Program-made: the position numbers and the translations under genes
In this document: positions 15,562 to 25,647 of the stretch, in pieces
Numbering within the stretch: the first letter of the stretch is position 1
Layout of the letters: the number at the start of each line of letters is the position of its first letter
Origin: Caulobacteraceae bacterium
GTDB lineage: Bacteria; Pseudomonadota; Alphaproteobacteria; Caulobacterales; Aquidulcibacteraceae
Direction of reading: 5' to 3'
Assembly (NCBI GenBank): GCA_009773335.1
Contig: WRPF01000028.1
Location: 1 to 36,581, forward strand
Length of the DNA: 36,581 nt
The notes under the pieces: generated by a model
Database searches by the model: none
What the model was told of the DNA's origin: nothing
Seen by the model: only the letters and a program-made list of their open reading frames with translations

Positions 15562-15914
15562 TGCGCTTTCGCCTTCGCGCCGCCGCCGCGCAGGAAGAAG
15601 ACCTTCTTCACGGCGAAGAACATGGCGATGATGATGGCAAGGCCCACATAGAGCGCAGCGACCTGCATCCAGTAGGTCGGCTCGACGACCGGCGGCAGTT
15701 TGAGGTCGCCCTTGCCGAAGACGATCGGCTTCACCGCCTCGACGACCGCATAACAGATGGTGGCGCCGAGGGTGAGCGTCAGCCACTGCCCCCAGTTCTG
15801 CATGATGACGACGGCCAGAAGCGCAATGATGAGGCCTTGGGGGCCGTTCACCGCGTAGAACCCGCCCTGCAGGAACTCCATGCCCTGCGCGGTGTAGGAT
15901 TGGATGGTTTCCAC
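15558..15914 (-). CDS. Hypothetical small membrane protein, 118 aa
   Basis: Not recognised. It starts at GTG 15914 with GGGGAG eight bases upstream. A short N-terminal region is followed by hydrophobic segments at about 26-42 and 44-62 and another at 83-103. It ends with a basic, Gly/Ala-rich tail (GGGAKAKAH), giving two to three membrane helices with the tail probably cytoplasmic. The stop overlaps the rlmB stop. The gene lies 85 bp beyond metG on the same strand, so it could be the last gene of a metG transcript. Nothing indicates a substrate or partner. Confidence 0.75.
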   Translation of the reverse strand: METIQSYTAQGMEFLQGGFYAVNGPQGLIIALLAVVIMQNWGQWLTLTLGATICYAVVEAVKPIVFGKGDLKLPPVVEPTYWMQVAALYVGLAIIIAMFFAVKKVFFLRGGGAKAKAH

Positions 15915-15999
15915 GGCGCTTGCTCCCCGAGCGATGACGATGCCCCGACCTTCCTACCCGGTGCGGCGGGCGATTGCCAACCGGGGCGCCCTTCCCTGG

Positions 16000-17709
16000 T
16001 TAGTCTCCGCCGCCGAACATCTCCGTCCACGCCGCCACGTCGGCATCCTCGATCTTCTTGAAGAGCACGTCCGGCGGCGTGAAGGCGTGGCCGCGCGGCA
16101 GCGCATCGAGGAGCCCCGCTTCGCCCGCCTTCGGCCACCCCCGGTTCGCCTCCGGCACGCCCATGGCGTCGAGCACCGTCCTGGCCGCATCGGGGATGAA
16201 CGGCTGCGCAAGGATCGCGAAGAGCGCGACGAGATTGAGCCCCGTGCGCACGCCGACGGCGGCGTAGGCCTCATCCGTCTTGAACGCCGTCCAGGGCGCG
16301 GCGACCTGCAGGTATTCATTACCTGCCGCCCATAGCGCGCGCAGTTCGGCGGCCGTCTTGCGGAACTCCATCTCCTCGTTGAGCTGGGTCAACGTCACGA
16401 TACGCTGCGCGACATCCACCGCGAGTTTCGCTTCAAGCTCCCCCGGCGCTCCGCCTTCGGGCACTTTCGAGTCGAACTTCGCCGCGCAGAAACGCGTGAT
16501 GCGGTTCACGAAATTCCCGAACACGTTGGCGAGATCGGCGTTCACGGTCTGCTGGAACTGTTCGAGCGTGAAGGCCGCGTCCGAACTCTCCGGCGCGTTG
16601 GCCATCAGATACCAGCGCCAGTAATCGCTCGGCAGCAGATCGAGCGCTTTGTCCATGAAGATGCCGCGCTTCTCGGACGTGGAGAACTTGCCGCCGTACC
16701 ACGTCACCCAGTTGAACGCCTTCAGGCGGTCGACGAGCTTCCACGGTTCGCCCGAGCCCATGATCGTGACTGGGAAGCTCACCGTGTGGAAGGCGACGTT
16801 GTCCTTGCCCATGAACTGGACGTAGGTGACGTCGTCGGCGCCCTTGTCGGTGCGCCACCAGCGCTCCCAATCTCCACCTGTGGCCTCGGCCCATTCCGGG
16901 CCGGCGGCGATGTATTCGATCGGCGCGTCGAACCAGACGTAGAACACCTTCGTCTCGAAGCCGGGCCGTGGGTTCCCGCCCTGCGTCACCTTCACGCCCC
17001 AGTTGAGATCGCGCGTGATCGCGCGGTCGATCAGGCCTTCGTCGAGCCATTTGTAGGCGATTGAGCGCGCGAGATGCGGCCACTCCGTTGACGCATCCAC
17101 CCACGCGCGGATGCGCTCCTGCATCTTGCCCTGCAACAGGAAGAGATGCGCGGTGTCGCGGACTTCCAGATTGGTGGAACCGGAGATTTTCGAGCGCGGC
17201 TGTTTCAGGTCCGTCGGATCGAGCAGGCGTCCGCAGTTGTCGCACTGGTCGCCACGCGCGCGCTCGAAAGCGCAGTGCGGACATGTGCCCTCGACATAGC
17301 GGTCCGGCAGGAAGCGGCCGTCGTCGATGGAATAGATCTGCTTCGACGTGCGCTCCTCGATCAGCCCCGCCGCTTCGAGCCGTTCGCAGAAGTGCTGCGT
17401 GAGCTTGTGGTTCGGCGGATTCGACGAACGCCCGAAGTGGTCGAACGAAAGCCTGAAGCCCTCGCACGCCGCCTTCTGGATCAGGTGCTGCTCGTCGCAG
17501 TAGGCGCGCACATCCTGCCCGGCCTCGGCCGCCGCGAGTTCTGCGGGCGTGCCATGCTCGTCCGTCGCGCACAGGAACAGCACTTCGTGGCCCTGCATCC
17601 GGCGGAACCGCGCGTGCACGTCGGCCGGCAGCATCGAGCCGGCCAGATTGCCCAGGTGCTTGATGCCGTTGATGTAGGGAAGCGCGGAGGTGATGAGAAA
17701 GCGTGCCAT
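16000..17709 (-). CDS. metG: Methionyl-tRNA synthetase
   Basis: A 569-residue class I synthetase that charges tRNA-Met. The N-terminus [20 protein letters not shown] carries the HIGH-type motif HLGN at 18-21. A four-cysteine zinc knuckle is at C143/C146 and C156/C159. The KMSKS-type loop is KFSTS at 341-345. The anticodon-binding helical domain follows '[13 protein letters not shown]'. There is no C-terminal EMAP/Trbp111 dimerisation domain, consistent with the length. The start at 17709 is set by the family N-terminus; the frame is open to 17814. It is divergent from the crotonase, with 116 bp between. Confidence 0.97.
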   Translation of the reverse strand: MARFLITSALPYINGIKHLGNLAGSMLPADVHARFRRMQGHEVLFLCATDEHGTPAELAAAEAGQDVRAYCDEQHLIQKAACEGFRLSFDHFGRSSNPPNHKLTQHFCERLEAAGLIEERTSKQIYSIDDGRFLPDRYVEGTCPHCAFERARGDQCDNCGRLLDPTDLKQPRSKISGSTNLEVRDTAHLFLLQGKMQERIRAWVDASTEWPHLARSIAYKWLDEGLIDRAITRDLNWGVKVTQGGNPRPGFETKVFYVWFDAPIEYIAAGPEWAEATGGDWERWWRTDKGADDVTYVQFMGKDNVAFHTVSFPVTIMGSGEPWKLVDRLKAFNWVTWYGGKFSTSEKRGIFMDKALDLLPSDYWRWYLMANAPESSDAAFTLEQFQQTVNADLANVFGNFVNRITRFCAAKFDSKVPEGGAPGELEAKLAVDVAQRIVTLTQLNEEMEFRKTAAELRALWAAGNEYLQVAAPWTAFKTDEAYAAVGVRTGLNLVALFAILAQPFIPDAARTVLDAMGVPEANRGWPKAGEAGLLDALPRGHAFTPPDVLFKKIEDADVAAWTEMFGGGD

Positions 17710-17825
17710 GAGGGCCGCGATGTAGGGGCTCTCCCCGCCGCCTGACAACCCTTCCTGCCGCTGCGGCGCCGATTGACCCTCGACGCCGCGCCCCGGACAG
17801 TCCCGCGCCAGCAAGGGAGCCCGCC

Positions 17826-18620
17826 ATGTCCGCCGCCTACGAACACCTCCTCGTCGAACAGAACGGCGCCGTCGTCACCGCCACGATGAACCGACCGAAG
17901 AGCCTCAACGCGCTCAACCGCAAGCTCGTGGACGAACTGCGGGACTTTTTCGTCACCCTCTACTGGCGGCGCGACGCGCGCGTGGTGGTCCTGCGCGGGG
18001 CGGGTGACAATTTCTGTGCCGGCCTCGACCTCAAGGAGCGCTCCAACGGGCCGCGCACCACCGGCGCCGGTCTCGATTCCCAGCGCTCGATCAGCGAGAT
18101 CGTCATGGCCATGCGGCGCTGCCCGCAGCCGATCGTCTCGGTCGTGCAGGGCGCAGCCAGCGGCGGCGGCTTTGCGCTGGCGCTGGCGTCGGACGTCCGG
18201 ATCGCCACCGCGACGACGCGCATGAACGCGGCCTTCATCCGCATCGGGCTGTCGGCCTGCGACATCGGCGTGAGCTATTTCCTGCCGCGCATGGTCGGCA
18301 GCTCCGTCGCCGCCGAATTCATGCTCACTGGCCGCTTCATCGACGCCCAGCGCGCGCACCAGCTCGGACTCGTGAGCCGCATCAGCCTGCCCGAAGATGT
18401 CGAGACCGAGGTGAAGGGCTTCGCCGACGACATGCTGCACGCCACGCCGCTCGGCCTGCGCCTGACCAAGGAGTGCCTCAACCACGCCATCGACGCCCAG
18501 GGGCTTGAGGCCGCCATCGCGATGGAGGACCGCAACCAGATCCTGTGCGCGCAGGGCGAAGATTTTCAGGAGGGCGTCCGCGCCTTTTTTGAAAAGCGGA
18601 AGCCCAACTACGCCGGCTGA
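17826..18620 (+). CDS. Enoyl-CoA hydratase/isomerase family protein (crotonase)
   Basis: A 264-residue crotonase-fold protein acting on acyl-CoA esters. Oxyanion-hole segments are FCAGLDL (63-69) and [11 protein letters not shown] (109-119). In the catalytic stretch '[21 protein letters not shown]' the second acid position is D146. The first position, usually Glu in hydratases, is Ile or Arg. That pattern fits an isomerase or atypical member better than a classic hydratase. AAGGGAG precedes the ATG by about six bases. The stop TGA abuts the stop of convergent rarA in a TGATCA palindrome. Substrate unknown. Confidence 0.9.
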   Translation: MSAAYEHLLVEQNGAVVTATMNRPKSLNALNRKLVDELRDFFVTLYWRRDARVVVLRGAGDNFCAGLDLKERSNGPRTTGAGLDSQRSISEIVMAMRRCPQPIVSVVQGAASGGGFALALASDVRIATATTRMNAAFIRIGLSACDIGVSYFLPRMVGSSVAAEFMLTGRFIDAQRAHQLGLVSRISLPEDVETEVKGFADDMLHATPLGLRLTKECLNHAIDAQGLEAAIAMEDRNQILCAQGEDFQEGVRAFFEKRKPNYAG

Positions 18621-19922
18621 TCAGACGCGCTTGTCGCGCAGGGCCTTCCAGTGATCGAGACGTTCCTTCACGCGCATCTCCATGCCGCGTCCGGTCGGCT
18701 CATAAAATGTCCGGCGCGGCATCTCGTCGGGGAAATAGTTCTGGCCGGAAAAGCCGTCCGGCGCGTCGTGGTCGTACGCGTAGCCCTTGCCGTAGCCGAG
18801 GTCCTTCATCATCCGCGTCGCGGCATTGCGGATGTGCATGGGCGGACCGAGCGCGCCGGTCTCGACGGCGGCGGCTTGCGCGGCCTTCCACGCAGTATAG
18901 ACCGCGTTCGATTTCGGCGCGCACGCCAGATGCAGGACGGCCTGCGCCAGATGCAGTTCCGCTTCCGGCGCGCCGAGAAAATCCACCGCATCCTTCGCCG
19001 CGAGGCACACCAGCAGTGCCGTCGGATCGGCGGCGCCGACATCTTCCGCCGCGGCGCGCACGAGACGGCGGGCGAGGAACAGGGGCTGTTCACCGCCGGC
19101 CAGCATGCGGGCGAGCCAGTAGATGGCGGCGTCGGGATCGGAGCCGCGGATGGATTTGTGCAGCGCGGAGATAAGGTTGTAGTGCTCCTCGCGGTCCTTG
19201 TCGTAGACGGGCGCGCGCTTCTGCAGGAGCTTTGAGAGCGCTGCGGAATCGAGCGGCTTTCCTTCGGAGAGAGCGAACACTTCTTCAGCCAGGGTGAGCA
19301 GATAGCGCCCGTCGCCATCGGCGAGATCGCAGAGCAGCGCGCGCGCTTCGGACGTTATCGGCATGGGCCGGCCGAGCGTTGCTTCCGCGCGGTGCAGGAG
19401 CAGCTCCATCGCATCGGCCTCCAGGCGCTTCAGCACGAACACCTGGCACCGTGAGAGCAACGCCGCGTTCAGCTCGAAACTGGGATTTTCCGTCGTCGCG
19501 CCGACGAGGGTGACGACGCCCTCTTCGACGAAGGGCAGGAAGCCATCCTGCTGGCTGCGGTTGAAGCGGTGGATCTCGTCCACGAACAGCAACGTGCCCT
19601 TGCCTGTCGCGCGGCGTCCGCGGGCGGTCTCGAACGCCTTCTTCAGATCGGCGACGCCGGAGAAGACCGCCGAGATCTGCTGGAACTCCAGCCCCGCCCC
19701 GTGCGCGAGCAGCCGCGCGATGGTAGTCTTGCCGACGCCGGGCGGGCCCCACAGGATCATGGAGGCGAGCCGCTTGCCGGCGATCATCCGCCCGATCGGC
19801 CCGTCGGGGCCGAGCAGGTGATCCTGCCCTACGACCTCGTCCAGCTTCTGCGGCCGCATCCGGTCCGCGAGCGGTCGCGGCTGCTCCGGCGTCAGGCCCG
19901 CGGCTTGGAACAAATCACTCAT
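18621..19922 (-). CDS. rarA: Replication-associated recombination protein RarA (AAA+ ATPase)
   Basis: A 433-residue clamp-loader-like AAA+ ATPase (MgsA/WRNIP1 family) that acts at stalled replication forks and interacts with SSB. The Walker A GPPGVGKTT is at 59-67. Walker B is LLFVDEIHRF (111-120, D115/E116). Sensor 1 is in GATTENPSF (141-149). The C-terminal region has the family motif 'SDPDAAIYWLARMLAGGEQPLFLARRL', and near the end is 'FSGQNYFPDEM'. It begins 24 bp after htrA ends on the same strand, so the two are probably co-transcribed. The ribosome site is weak. The family end is complete. Confidence 0.96.
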   Translation of the reverse strand: MSDLFQAAGLTPEQPRPLADRMRPQKLDEVVGQDHLLGPDGPIGRMIAGKRLASMILWGPPGVGKTTIARLLAHGAGLEFQQISAVFSGVADLKKAFETARGRRATGKGTLLFVDEIHRFNRSQQDGFLPFVEEGVVTLVGATTENPSFELNAALLSRCQVFVLKRLEADAMELLLHRAEATLGRPMPITSEARALLCDLADGDGRYLLTLAEEVFALSEGKPLDSAALSKLLQKRAPVYDKDREEHYNLISALHKSIRGSDPDAAIYWLARMLAGGEQPLFLARRLVRAAAEDVGAADPTALLVCLAAKDAVDFLGAPEAELHLAQAVLHLACAPKSNAVYTAWKAAQAAAVETGALGPPMHIRNAATRMMKDLGYGKGYAYDHDAPDGFSGQNYFPDEMPRRTFYEPTGRGMEMRVKERLDHWKALRDKRV

Positions 19923-19946
19923 GCCGTGAGCATAGCATGCGGGCCG

Positions 19947-21398
19947 CTAGCGCCCGAAGTTCAGCGTGCCGACCTCCCCGCCGCGCTCGACCTCGATGGC
20001 CCAGCGCGTCTGCGCGCCGAGCAGGCGTTGCAGATCGGCCCCCGTGCGCACGCGCTGACCGTTCACTGAGCGGATGACATCGCCCGGGCGGAAGCCTGCC
20101 CGCGCCGCCGTACCGCGCGCGTCCATCGCCTGGATGTAGACGCCCGTCGAGAACGGGTTGAGCCCCGCTTCCTCGGCGGCCGCCGGCGAGAGCGCGACGA
20201 CGCGGGCGCCGCTCATCGGGTTTTCGCCTGCAATATCGCGCGGATCGGGCGCGGGCGTGCGCGGCGGCGCGTCGACCCTTGCATTGACCGTGCGTTGCGC
20301 AGACCCGCGCACGATGCGCAGCGGGATCGTGGCGCCGGGGCGTTGCGTGGCCGCCTGATAGCGCACGGCCTGTTCGTCGAACACATCGACGCCGCCGACC
20401 GCGAGGATCACGTCGCCGCGCTGCACCCCTGCGCGTTCGGCGGGGCCGCCGCTCCACAGTTCGGTAACGAGCACGCCGCGCGGCCGGTCGAGTCCGAGGC
20501 TGCGCGCGAGATCCTGCGTCACAGGCTGCGCCGCCACCCCGAGCCACGGCCGCACGACCGAACCGCTCGACAGCGCCGATTCAACCACCCGTTTGACCAT
20601 CTCCGCCGGGATCGCGAAGCCGATGCCGTTCGAGCCGCCGCTTTCGGAGAAGATCGCGGTGTTGATGCCCACCAGCGCGCCGTTCATGTCCACGAGCGCA
20701 CCGCCCGAATTGCCGCGATTGATGGCCGCGTCCGTCTGGATGAAGAAGGCGAAATCGTTGATGCCCACTTCCGTGCGCGCGAGCGCGGAGATGATGCCGC
20801 TGGTGACGGTCTGCTGCAGGCCGAACGGGTTGCCGATGGCGATGACGAGATCACCCACTTCGGCCTGACGGGTATCGGCGAAGGCGAGCGCGGGCAGCCG
20901 CTCCGAACCGGGCGTGATGCGCAGCACGGCGAGATCGGTTTTCGGATCGGCGACGATGACCTTGGCCTCGAACTCGCGGCGATCCGACAGCACCACCTTC
21001 AACGCGTCCGCGCCTTCGACCACGTGATTGTTGGTCACGATCACGCCGTCCGCGCGGACGATGACGCCGGAGCCGAGGGATTGCTCGATGCGTTCGCGGC
21101 TCATGCCGCCGAGCGCGCCCGGGGGCACGCCGCGCATCATGTCATCGAGGATCGAGCGGCGCTGGCGCACGACGCGCTGGGCGTAGACGTTGACGACTGC
21201 CGGAGACACCTGCCGCACGACGGGCGCCAGCGAAAGCTGCATTTCCGTGCGCGAGGCCGGCGCGCGGCGCTCGATGGGGGCGGCCTGCGTGAGCTGGAAC
21301 TCAGCGCCGTCGGCGGACGTGTTTTGGGCCGTGCTGGGCGCCTGCGAGCAGGCGATCAGGGCGAGGACGGAGAGGGAGAGAATACGGGCTGTTCGCAT
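19947..21398 (-). CDS. DegP/HtrA-type serine protease with two PDZ domains, putative lipoprotein
   Basis: A 483-residue periplasmic quality-control protease. The catalytic triad is H125 (TNNHVV), D155 (KTDLAVL) and S231 (RGNSGGAL). PDZ1 covers about 275-370 ('PWLGV...VLVTELWSGGPAERAGVQRGDVI'). PDZ2 covers about 395-475 ('GVYIQAMDARGTAARAGFRPGDVI'). The N-terminus MRTARILSLSVLALIAC ends in a lipobox-like LIAC with C17 followed by Ser, so outer-membrane lipidation is predicted; most DegP proteins are soluble. The start at 21398 is preferred for its signal peptide and GAGG site; the frame stays open into a repeat region to 21575. Upstream of rarA, probably one operon. Confidence 0.93.
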   Translation of the reverse strand: MRTARILSLSVLALIACSQAPSTAQNTSADGAEFQLTQAAPIERRAPASRTEMQLSLAPVVRQVSPAVVNVYAQRVVRQRRSILDDMMRGVPPGALGGMSRERIEQSLGSGVIVRADGVIVTNNHVVEGADALKVVLSDRREFEAKVIVADPKTDLAVLRITPGSERLPALAFADTRQAEVGDLVIAIGNPFGLQQTVTSGIISALARTEVGINDFAFFIQTDAAINRGNSGGALVDMNGALVGINTAIFSESGGSNGIGFAIPAEMVKRVVESALSSGSVVRPWLGVAAQPVTQDLARSLGLDRPRGVLVTELWSGGPAERAGVQRGDVILAVGGVDVFDEQAVRYQAATQRPGATIPLRIVRGSAQRTVNARVDAPPRTPAPDPRDIAGENPMSGARVVALSPAAAEEAGLNPFSTGVYIQAMDARGTAARAGFRPGDVIRSVNGQRVRTGADLQRLLGAQTRWAIEVERGGEVGTLNFGR

Positions 21399-21503
21399 CG
21401 GATCGGGGCCTCGTTGCGATGGGGATTTGGGTCGCCTTCTGGTCAAGGCGCGTGGCGGCAATGTGGCGTGGGGTGCGTGCTGGAACAACGGTTCCGGCGA
21501 GCA

Positions 21504-21603
21504 GGACCGCCGGCGCCCTCGCCGGCATGGGCCGGCGCCGCCAGACTCCACCGGAATCTCGCGAGACGCGAACATCGAATGCCGGCGAGGGCGCCGGCGG
21601 TCC
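21504..21603. repeat. Perfect 24-bp inverted repeat pair (same unit as in tatB)
   Basis: The 24-base unit starting GGACCGCCGGCGCCCTCGCC at 21504-21527 recurs as its exact reverse complement at 21580-21603, with 52 bases between. The identical 24-base unit is found as another inverted pair inside tatB (24981-25004 and 25049-25072). The middle sequences of the two loci differ. Here the element lies between the htrA start and the preceding unknown gene. Confidence 0.9.
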
Positions 21604-21614
21604 TGTTTCCCTGG

Positions 21615-22106
21615 TCATGATGTGTCTGCGCCTTCGGCTGCAGGTGTGGGGGTGATGAAGTGGAGGACGGGCATCGATGCAACGATGACCAGCCGTCCCG
21701 TCGAAACCGACTTCGGCACGCGCGCGATGGCGCGTGTCACTACGGTATCGAGATCATCCAGCGCCCTTCGCATCTCCGCGAAGTCCTTGAGCGCAATACC
21801 GCGCGTATAGAGTCGCACCATGTCGATGCGCCTGAATGCGTAGCGAAAGCCGCGCGGCGCCGAGGGCGGGCGCATCCAGCGGCGGCGTGTGTCGGTTTTG
21901 CGAAACCGCATCCGCGCACACATCATCAGGAAGATGAGCCGGCGCAGTTCGCGGCGCGCCTCGATGCGCATGCCGTTGAGCGCAATGCGCCCTTCCCGAA
22001 ACCCGATCGCCTCCACCAGCCAGACAGCGATCTCCAGCAGCCAGAGCCGGAGGCTCTGGGCGTGCGCTTGAAGATCGGTGCGTGTGACGGGGGAAAAGAT
22101 CTGCAT
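21615..22106 (-). CDS. Hypothetical protein, 163 aa
   Basis: Not recognised. The form from ATG 22106 (MQIFSPVTRTDLQAHAQSLR) has a hydrophobic patch around 21-35, a basic middle (about 46-96, many Arg) and a C-terminal hydrophobic segment 'LVIVASMPVLHFI' (139-151). The basic arginine-rich middle could contact nucleic acid or membrane. The frame is open further upstream to 22484, but that part is repeat DNA and the codon pattern there is not convincing. No ribosome site is clear, so the start is uncertain. It is followed on the same strand by the 24-bp repeat pair and then htrA. Confidence 0.55.
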   Translation of the reverse strand: MQIFSPVTRTDLQAHAQSLRLWLLEIAVWLVEAIGFREGRIALNGMRIEARRELRRLIFLMMCARMRFRKTDTRRRWMRPPSAPRGFRYAFRRIDMVRLYTRGIALKDFAEMRRALDDLDTVVTRAIARVPKSVSTGRLVIVASMPVLHFITPTPAAEGADTS

Positions 22107-22473
22107 GGGGTTCGTCCGTGGCTCCGCTGGCCTGTTGAAAACGGAGCGATCATCCCACGGCCGGGACCCCGGTCGGATAGATTCATGTGCGTTTGTTGGC
22201 GCGCATGGATTTGCGCTGGGGAAAGTGTGGGAATGCGGAGATTCAGTCCCCCTAATTTCCGGGCTCGATCCCTTTTCCCTCCCCTCAATGGGGAGGGTCC
22301 GCCGCGCACGCGGCGGGGGTGGGGCGCGCGCGTGATGCAAGGGCGAAGAACGCGGGTGGCGCGGATCGATTACCGCCTCTCGCGCTTTTCCAGCGACGCT
22401 GAGCCTGAGCCCCACCCGTCGCGACTTCGTCGCGCCACCCTCCCCATTGAGGGGAGGGAGAGTGGACCGAACC
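22107..22473. other. Repeat-rich intergenic region between serS and the 163-aa gene
   Basis: About 370 bp without a supported gene. Its main content is an inverted pair of the element described at 22277-22325 and 22409-22458. No promoter could be identified confidently, though one for the 163-aa gene would be expected on its left side. Confidence 0.6.
22277..22458. repeat. Inverted pair of a CCTCCCCTCAATGGGGAGG element
   Basis: The left copy (22277-22325) begins CCCTCCCCTCAATGGGGAGG and ends GGGGGTGGGGC. The right copy (22409-22458) is its reverse complement, starting GCCCCACCC and ending with the same ATTGAGGGGAGGG. Between the conserved ends each copy carries its own small hairpin of different sequence (CCGCGCACGCGG on the left, GCGACTTCGTCGC on the right). 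Conserved ends with a variable hairpin are typical of mobile palindromic intergenic repeats. Confidence 0.8.
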
Positions 22474-23958
<1,485 letters not shown>

Positions 23959-23967
23959 TTACACTCC

Positions 23968-24067
23968 GTCATTCCGGACGCGCCGGAGGCGCGATCCGGA
24001 ACCCAGGGGTTCAAGCGAGCCCGGTCCACTGGGTTCCGGGTTCGCGCTTCGCACGCCCCGGAATGAC
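23968..24067. repeat. 100-bp cloverleaf-like palindromic element, copy 1
   Basis: Terminal arms GTCATTCCGG and CCGGAATGAC bound a 100-bp element. An inner hairpin CGCGCC-GGA-GGCGCG, a central arm GGAACCCAG...CTGGGTTCC and a second small hairpin make a cloverleaf. It fills most of the tatC-serS gap. The copy at 30186-30285 is also 100 bp, with the same ends and order of arms. A hairpin between tatC and serS could tune relative expression. Confidence 0.85.
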
Positions 24068-24113
24068 GGTGTCTAGTGGCAGATAGTGATCGGAAAACTC
24101 AAGGCGCCAAGAG

Positions 24114-24938
24114 TCACGGAGCCGGCGCGCTCGACGGGGCGCTCGCGTCCTTCGCCCGCGATTTCTCGATCAGCCACACGAGCCAGATCGAGGCCTCGTA
24201 GAGGAGGTAGACCGGCACGGCCATGATCGTCATCGACATCACGTCCGGCGGCGTCACCAGCGCCGAGAAGGCCGCGATCGCCAGCACCGCGTAACGGCGG
24301 CCCTTGCGCAGCATCGAGGCCGTCACGATGCCCACGCGCGCCAGCAGCGTCAGCACCACCGGCACCTGGAACACCGCGCCGAACGCCAGCGCCAGCGTCG
24401 TCACGAGGCCGAGATACTCGTCCACCTTCGGCAGGTACTTCACCCGCACGGGGCCGGTGAGCAGCTCCTGCTTCAGCGCGAATTCGAGCGCGAACGGCAG
24501 CGCCACGTAGAACACGAACGCGCACCCCAGCAGGAACATCACGGGCGCGGCGATCAGGAACGGCGCGACCGCCTTGCGCTCGGTCTTGTAGAGCCCCGGC
24601 GCCACGAAGGCGTAGCCCTGCCAGGCGATCACCGGAAACGCGATCACGATGGCGGCAAACAGCGCGACCTTCACCTGCACCGCGAAAAAACCCATCGCGC
24701 CGGTGTTCACGAGATCGAGCCCGGCCTTCGCCGCCTCCGCCCCGCGCACGGCGGTGATGGCGGTGAGGAAGGGTTGCGTCAGGAACAGGAAGACCTGCTT
24801 GGAAAAGAAGAACGCGCCGACGAAGCACACCAGCAGCGCCGCGCACGCCACCCACAGCCGGTCGCGCAGTTCGGTGAGATGCGAGAGCAGCGGCGCGCGG
24901 CTGTCCTCGATCTCGTCGGGCGTCCCGGCGGCGCTCAT
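24114..24938 (-). CDS. tatC: Sec-independent protein translocase TatC
   Basis: The 274-residue polytopic core of the twin-arginine translocase, which recognises RR signal peptides together with TatB. The cytoplasmic N-terminus has the conserved 'LLSHLTELRDRL' (17-28) with the invariant Glu of HLTELR. Six membrane helices follow, with conserved 'FPVIAWQGYAFVAPGLYKTERK' in the first cytoplasmic loop and 'VTPPDVMSM' near the end. The ATG overlaps the tatB stop by four bases (ATGA). The tail after residue 260 is Ala/Ser/Pro-rich. Likely client within the window: the MsrB with its RR signal. Confidence 0.97.
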   Translation of the reverse strand: MSAAGTPDEIEDSRAPLLSHLTELRDRLWVACAALLVCFVGAFFFSKQVFLFLTQPFLTAITAVRGAEAAKAGLDLVNTGAMGFFAVQVKVALFAAIVIAFPVIAWQGYAFVAPGLYKTERKAVAPFLIAAPVMFLLGCAFVFYVALPFALEFALKQELLTGPVRVKYLPKVDEYLGLVTTLALAFGAVFQVPVVLTLLARVGIVTASMLRKGRRYAVLAIAAFSALVTPPDVMSMTIMAVPVYLLYEASIWLVWLIEKSRAKDASAPSSAPAP

Positions 24939-25366
24939 GTGGAAACCCGCGCCGGTTCTGGCGCGACCGCCGGAAATTCAGGACCGCCGGCGCCCTCGCC
25001 GGCATTCCCGGCCGGGTCTGGGGCGCTCTCGATGGTTTCACCGCCGTCTGCCGGCGAGGGCGCCGGCGGTCCGGCATCGAAAGCCGCCGGCGCGGGCAGC
25101 GGCTCGAGCACGCGCATCTGTTCCATCTCGGCGTCGCTGAAGATCTGGCCGCGGCGCAGCGCCTCGACCTCCTTCTTCAGTTCGTCCAGTTCGGCCTGGC
25201 GGGCGAGTTCGTCGAAGCCGGTGCGGAACTCCGCCGCCAGCCCACGCAGGCGCGCCATCTGCCGGCCGAGCTTCCTGAGCATCAGCGGCAGATCCTTCGG
25301 GCCGACCACGAGCAACGCGATCACGCCGAGGACGAGAACTTCGGAAAAGCCGAGACCGGGCAGCAT
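24935..25366 (-). CDS. tatB: Sec-independent protein translocase TatB, repeat-interrupted tail
   Basis: A 143-residue TatB. The N-terminal membrane helix (about 6-21) contains the TatB-specific glutamate E9 and leads through the GPKDLP hinge (22-27) into a long amphipathic helix (about 28-75). After about residue 97 the tail is encoded by a perfect 24-bp inverted repeat pair and its spacer, giving PPAPSPADGG and NAGEGAGGP stretches. The TatB tail is poorly conserved and tolerates such changes. The gene lies 18 bp after tatA and overlaps tatC. Confidence 0.95.
   Translation of the reverse strand: MLPGLGFSEVLVLGVIALLVVGPKDLPLMLRKLGRQMARLRGLAAEFRTGFDELARQAELDELKKEVEALRRGQIFSDAEMEQMRVLEPLPAPAAFDAGPPAPSPADGGETIESAPDPAGNAGEGAGGPEFPAVAPEPARVST
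24981..25072. repeat. Perfect 24-bp inverted repeat pair within tatB
   Basis: 24981-25004 and 25049-25072 are exact reverse complements of each other, with 44 bases between. The same 24-base unit occurs in the inverted pair at 21504-21603. Both arms are translated in the tatB frame without stops. This is four identical copies of one unit in about 3.6 kb. Confidence 0.92.
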
Positions 25367-25384
25367 GGCCGCTTTGGGGCTCCC

Positions 25385-25609
25385 TCAGGCGCCGGTGCGC
25401 TCGTCGTCCTTGCGGGGGGTCTGGTCGCGCAGCTGGGCTGGCGGCTCGGCGGCGGGCGGCGGGGCATCGGGATCGCCGAGGCCCTTCTTGAAGCCGCGGA
25501 TGCCTTTGCCGAGGTCTTCCATGATGTTGGAAATCCGTCCCGGGCGTCCAAACAGCAGGAACGCAAGCGCGAGAACGATGAGCAGCGGGATCAGACCGGG
25601 CAGATGCAT
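25385..25609 (-). CDS. tatA: Sec-independent protein translocase TatA
   Basis: A 74-residue TatA, the pore-forming subunit. A short N-terminal membrane helix (about 4-20) is followed by the FG hinge (F20-G21) and an amphipathic helix around 25-43 ([19 protein letters not shown]). An acidic/proline-rich tail completes it. No TatB-type glutamate is present in the helix, and the FG hinge separates it from TatB. First gene of tatABC, 38 bp after scpB. Confidence 0.95.
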   Translation of the reverse strand: MHLPGLIPLLIVLALAFLLFGRPGRISNIMEDLGKGIRGFKKGLGDPDAPPPAAEPPAQLRDQTPRKDDERTGA

Positions 25610-25647
25610 TGCCGCGAAACTCCAAAAAGACCGAAAGACCGGGGCGG

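Noticed and set aside
21399-21575. N-terminal extension of the HtrA protease through the 24-bp repeat
   Set aside because: It would bury the signal peptide that starts at 21398; the shorter start has a complete signal sequence.
24073-25077. 334-codon minus frame overlapping tatC
   Set aside because: Out of frame with tatC and tatB, both of which are certain; the product is Arg/Gly-rich.
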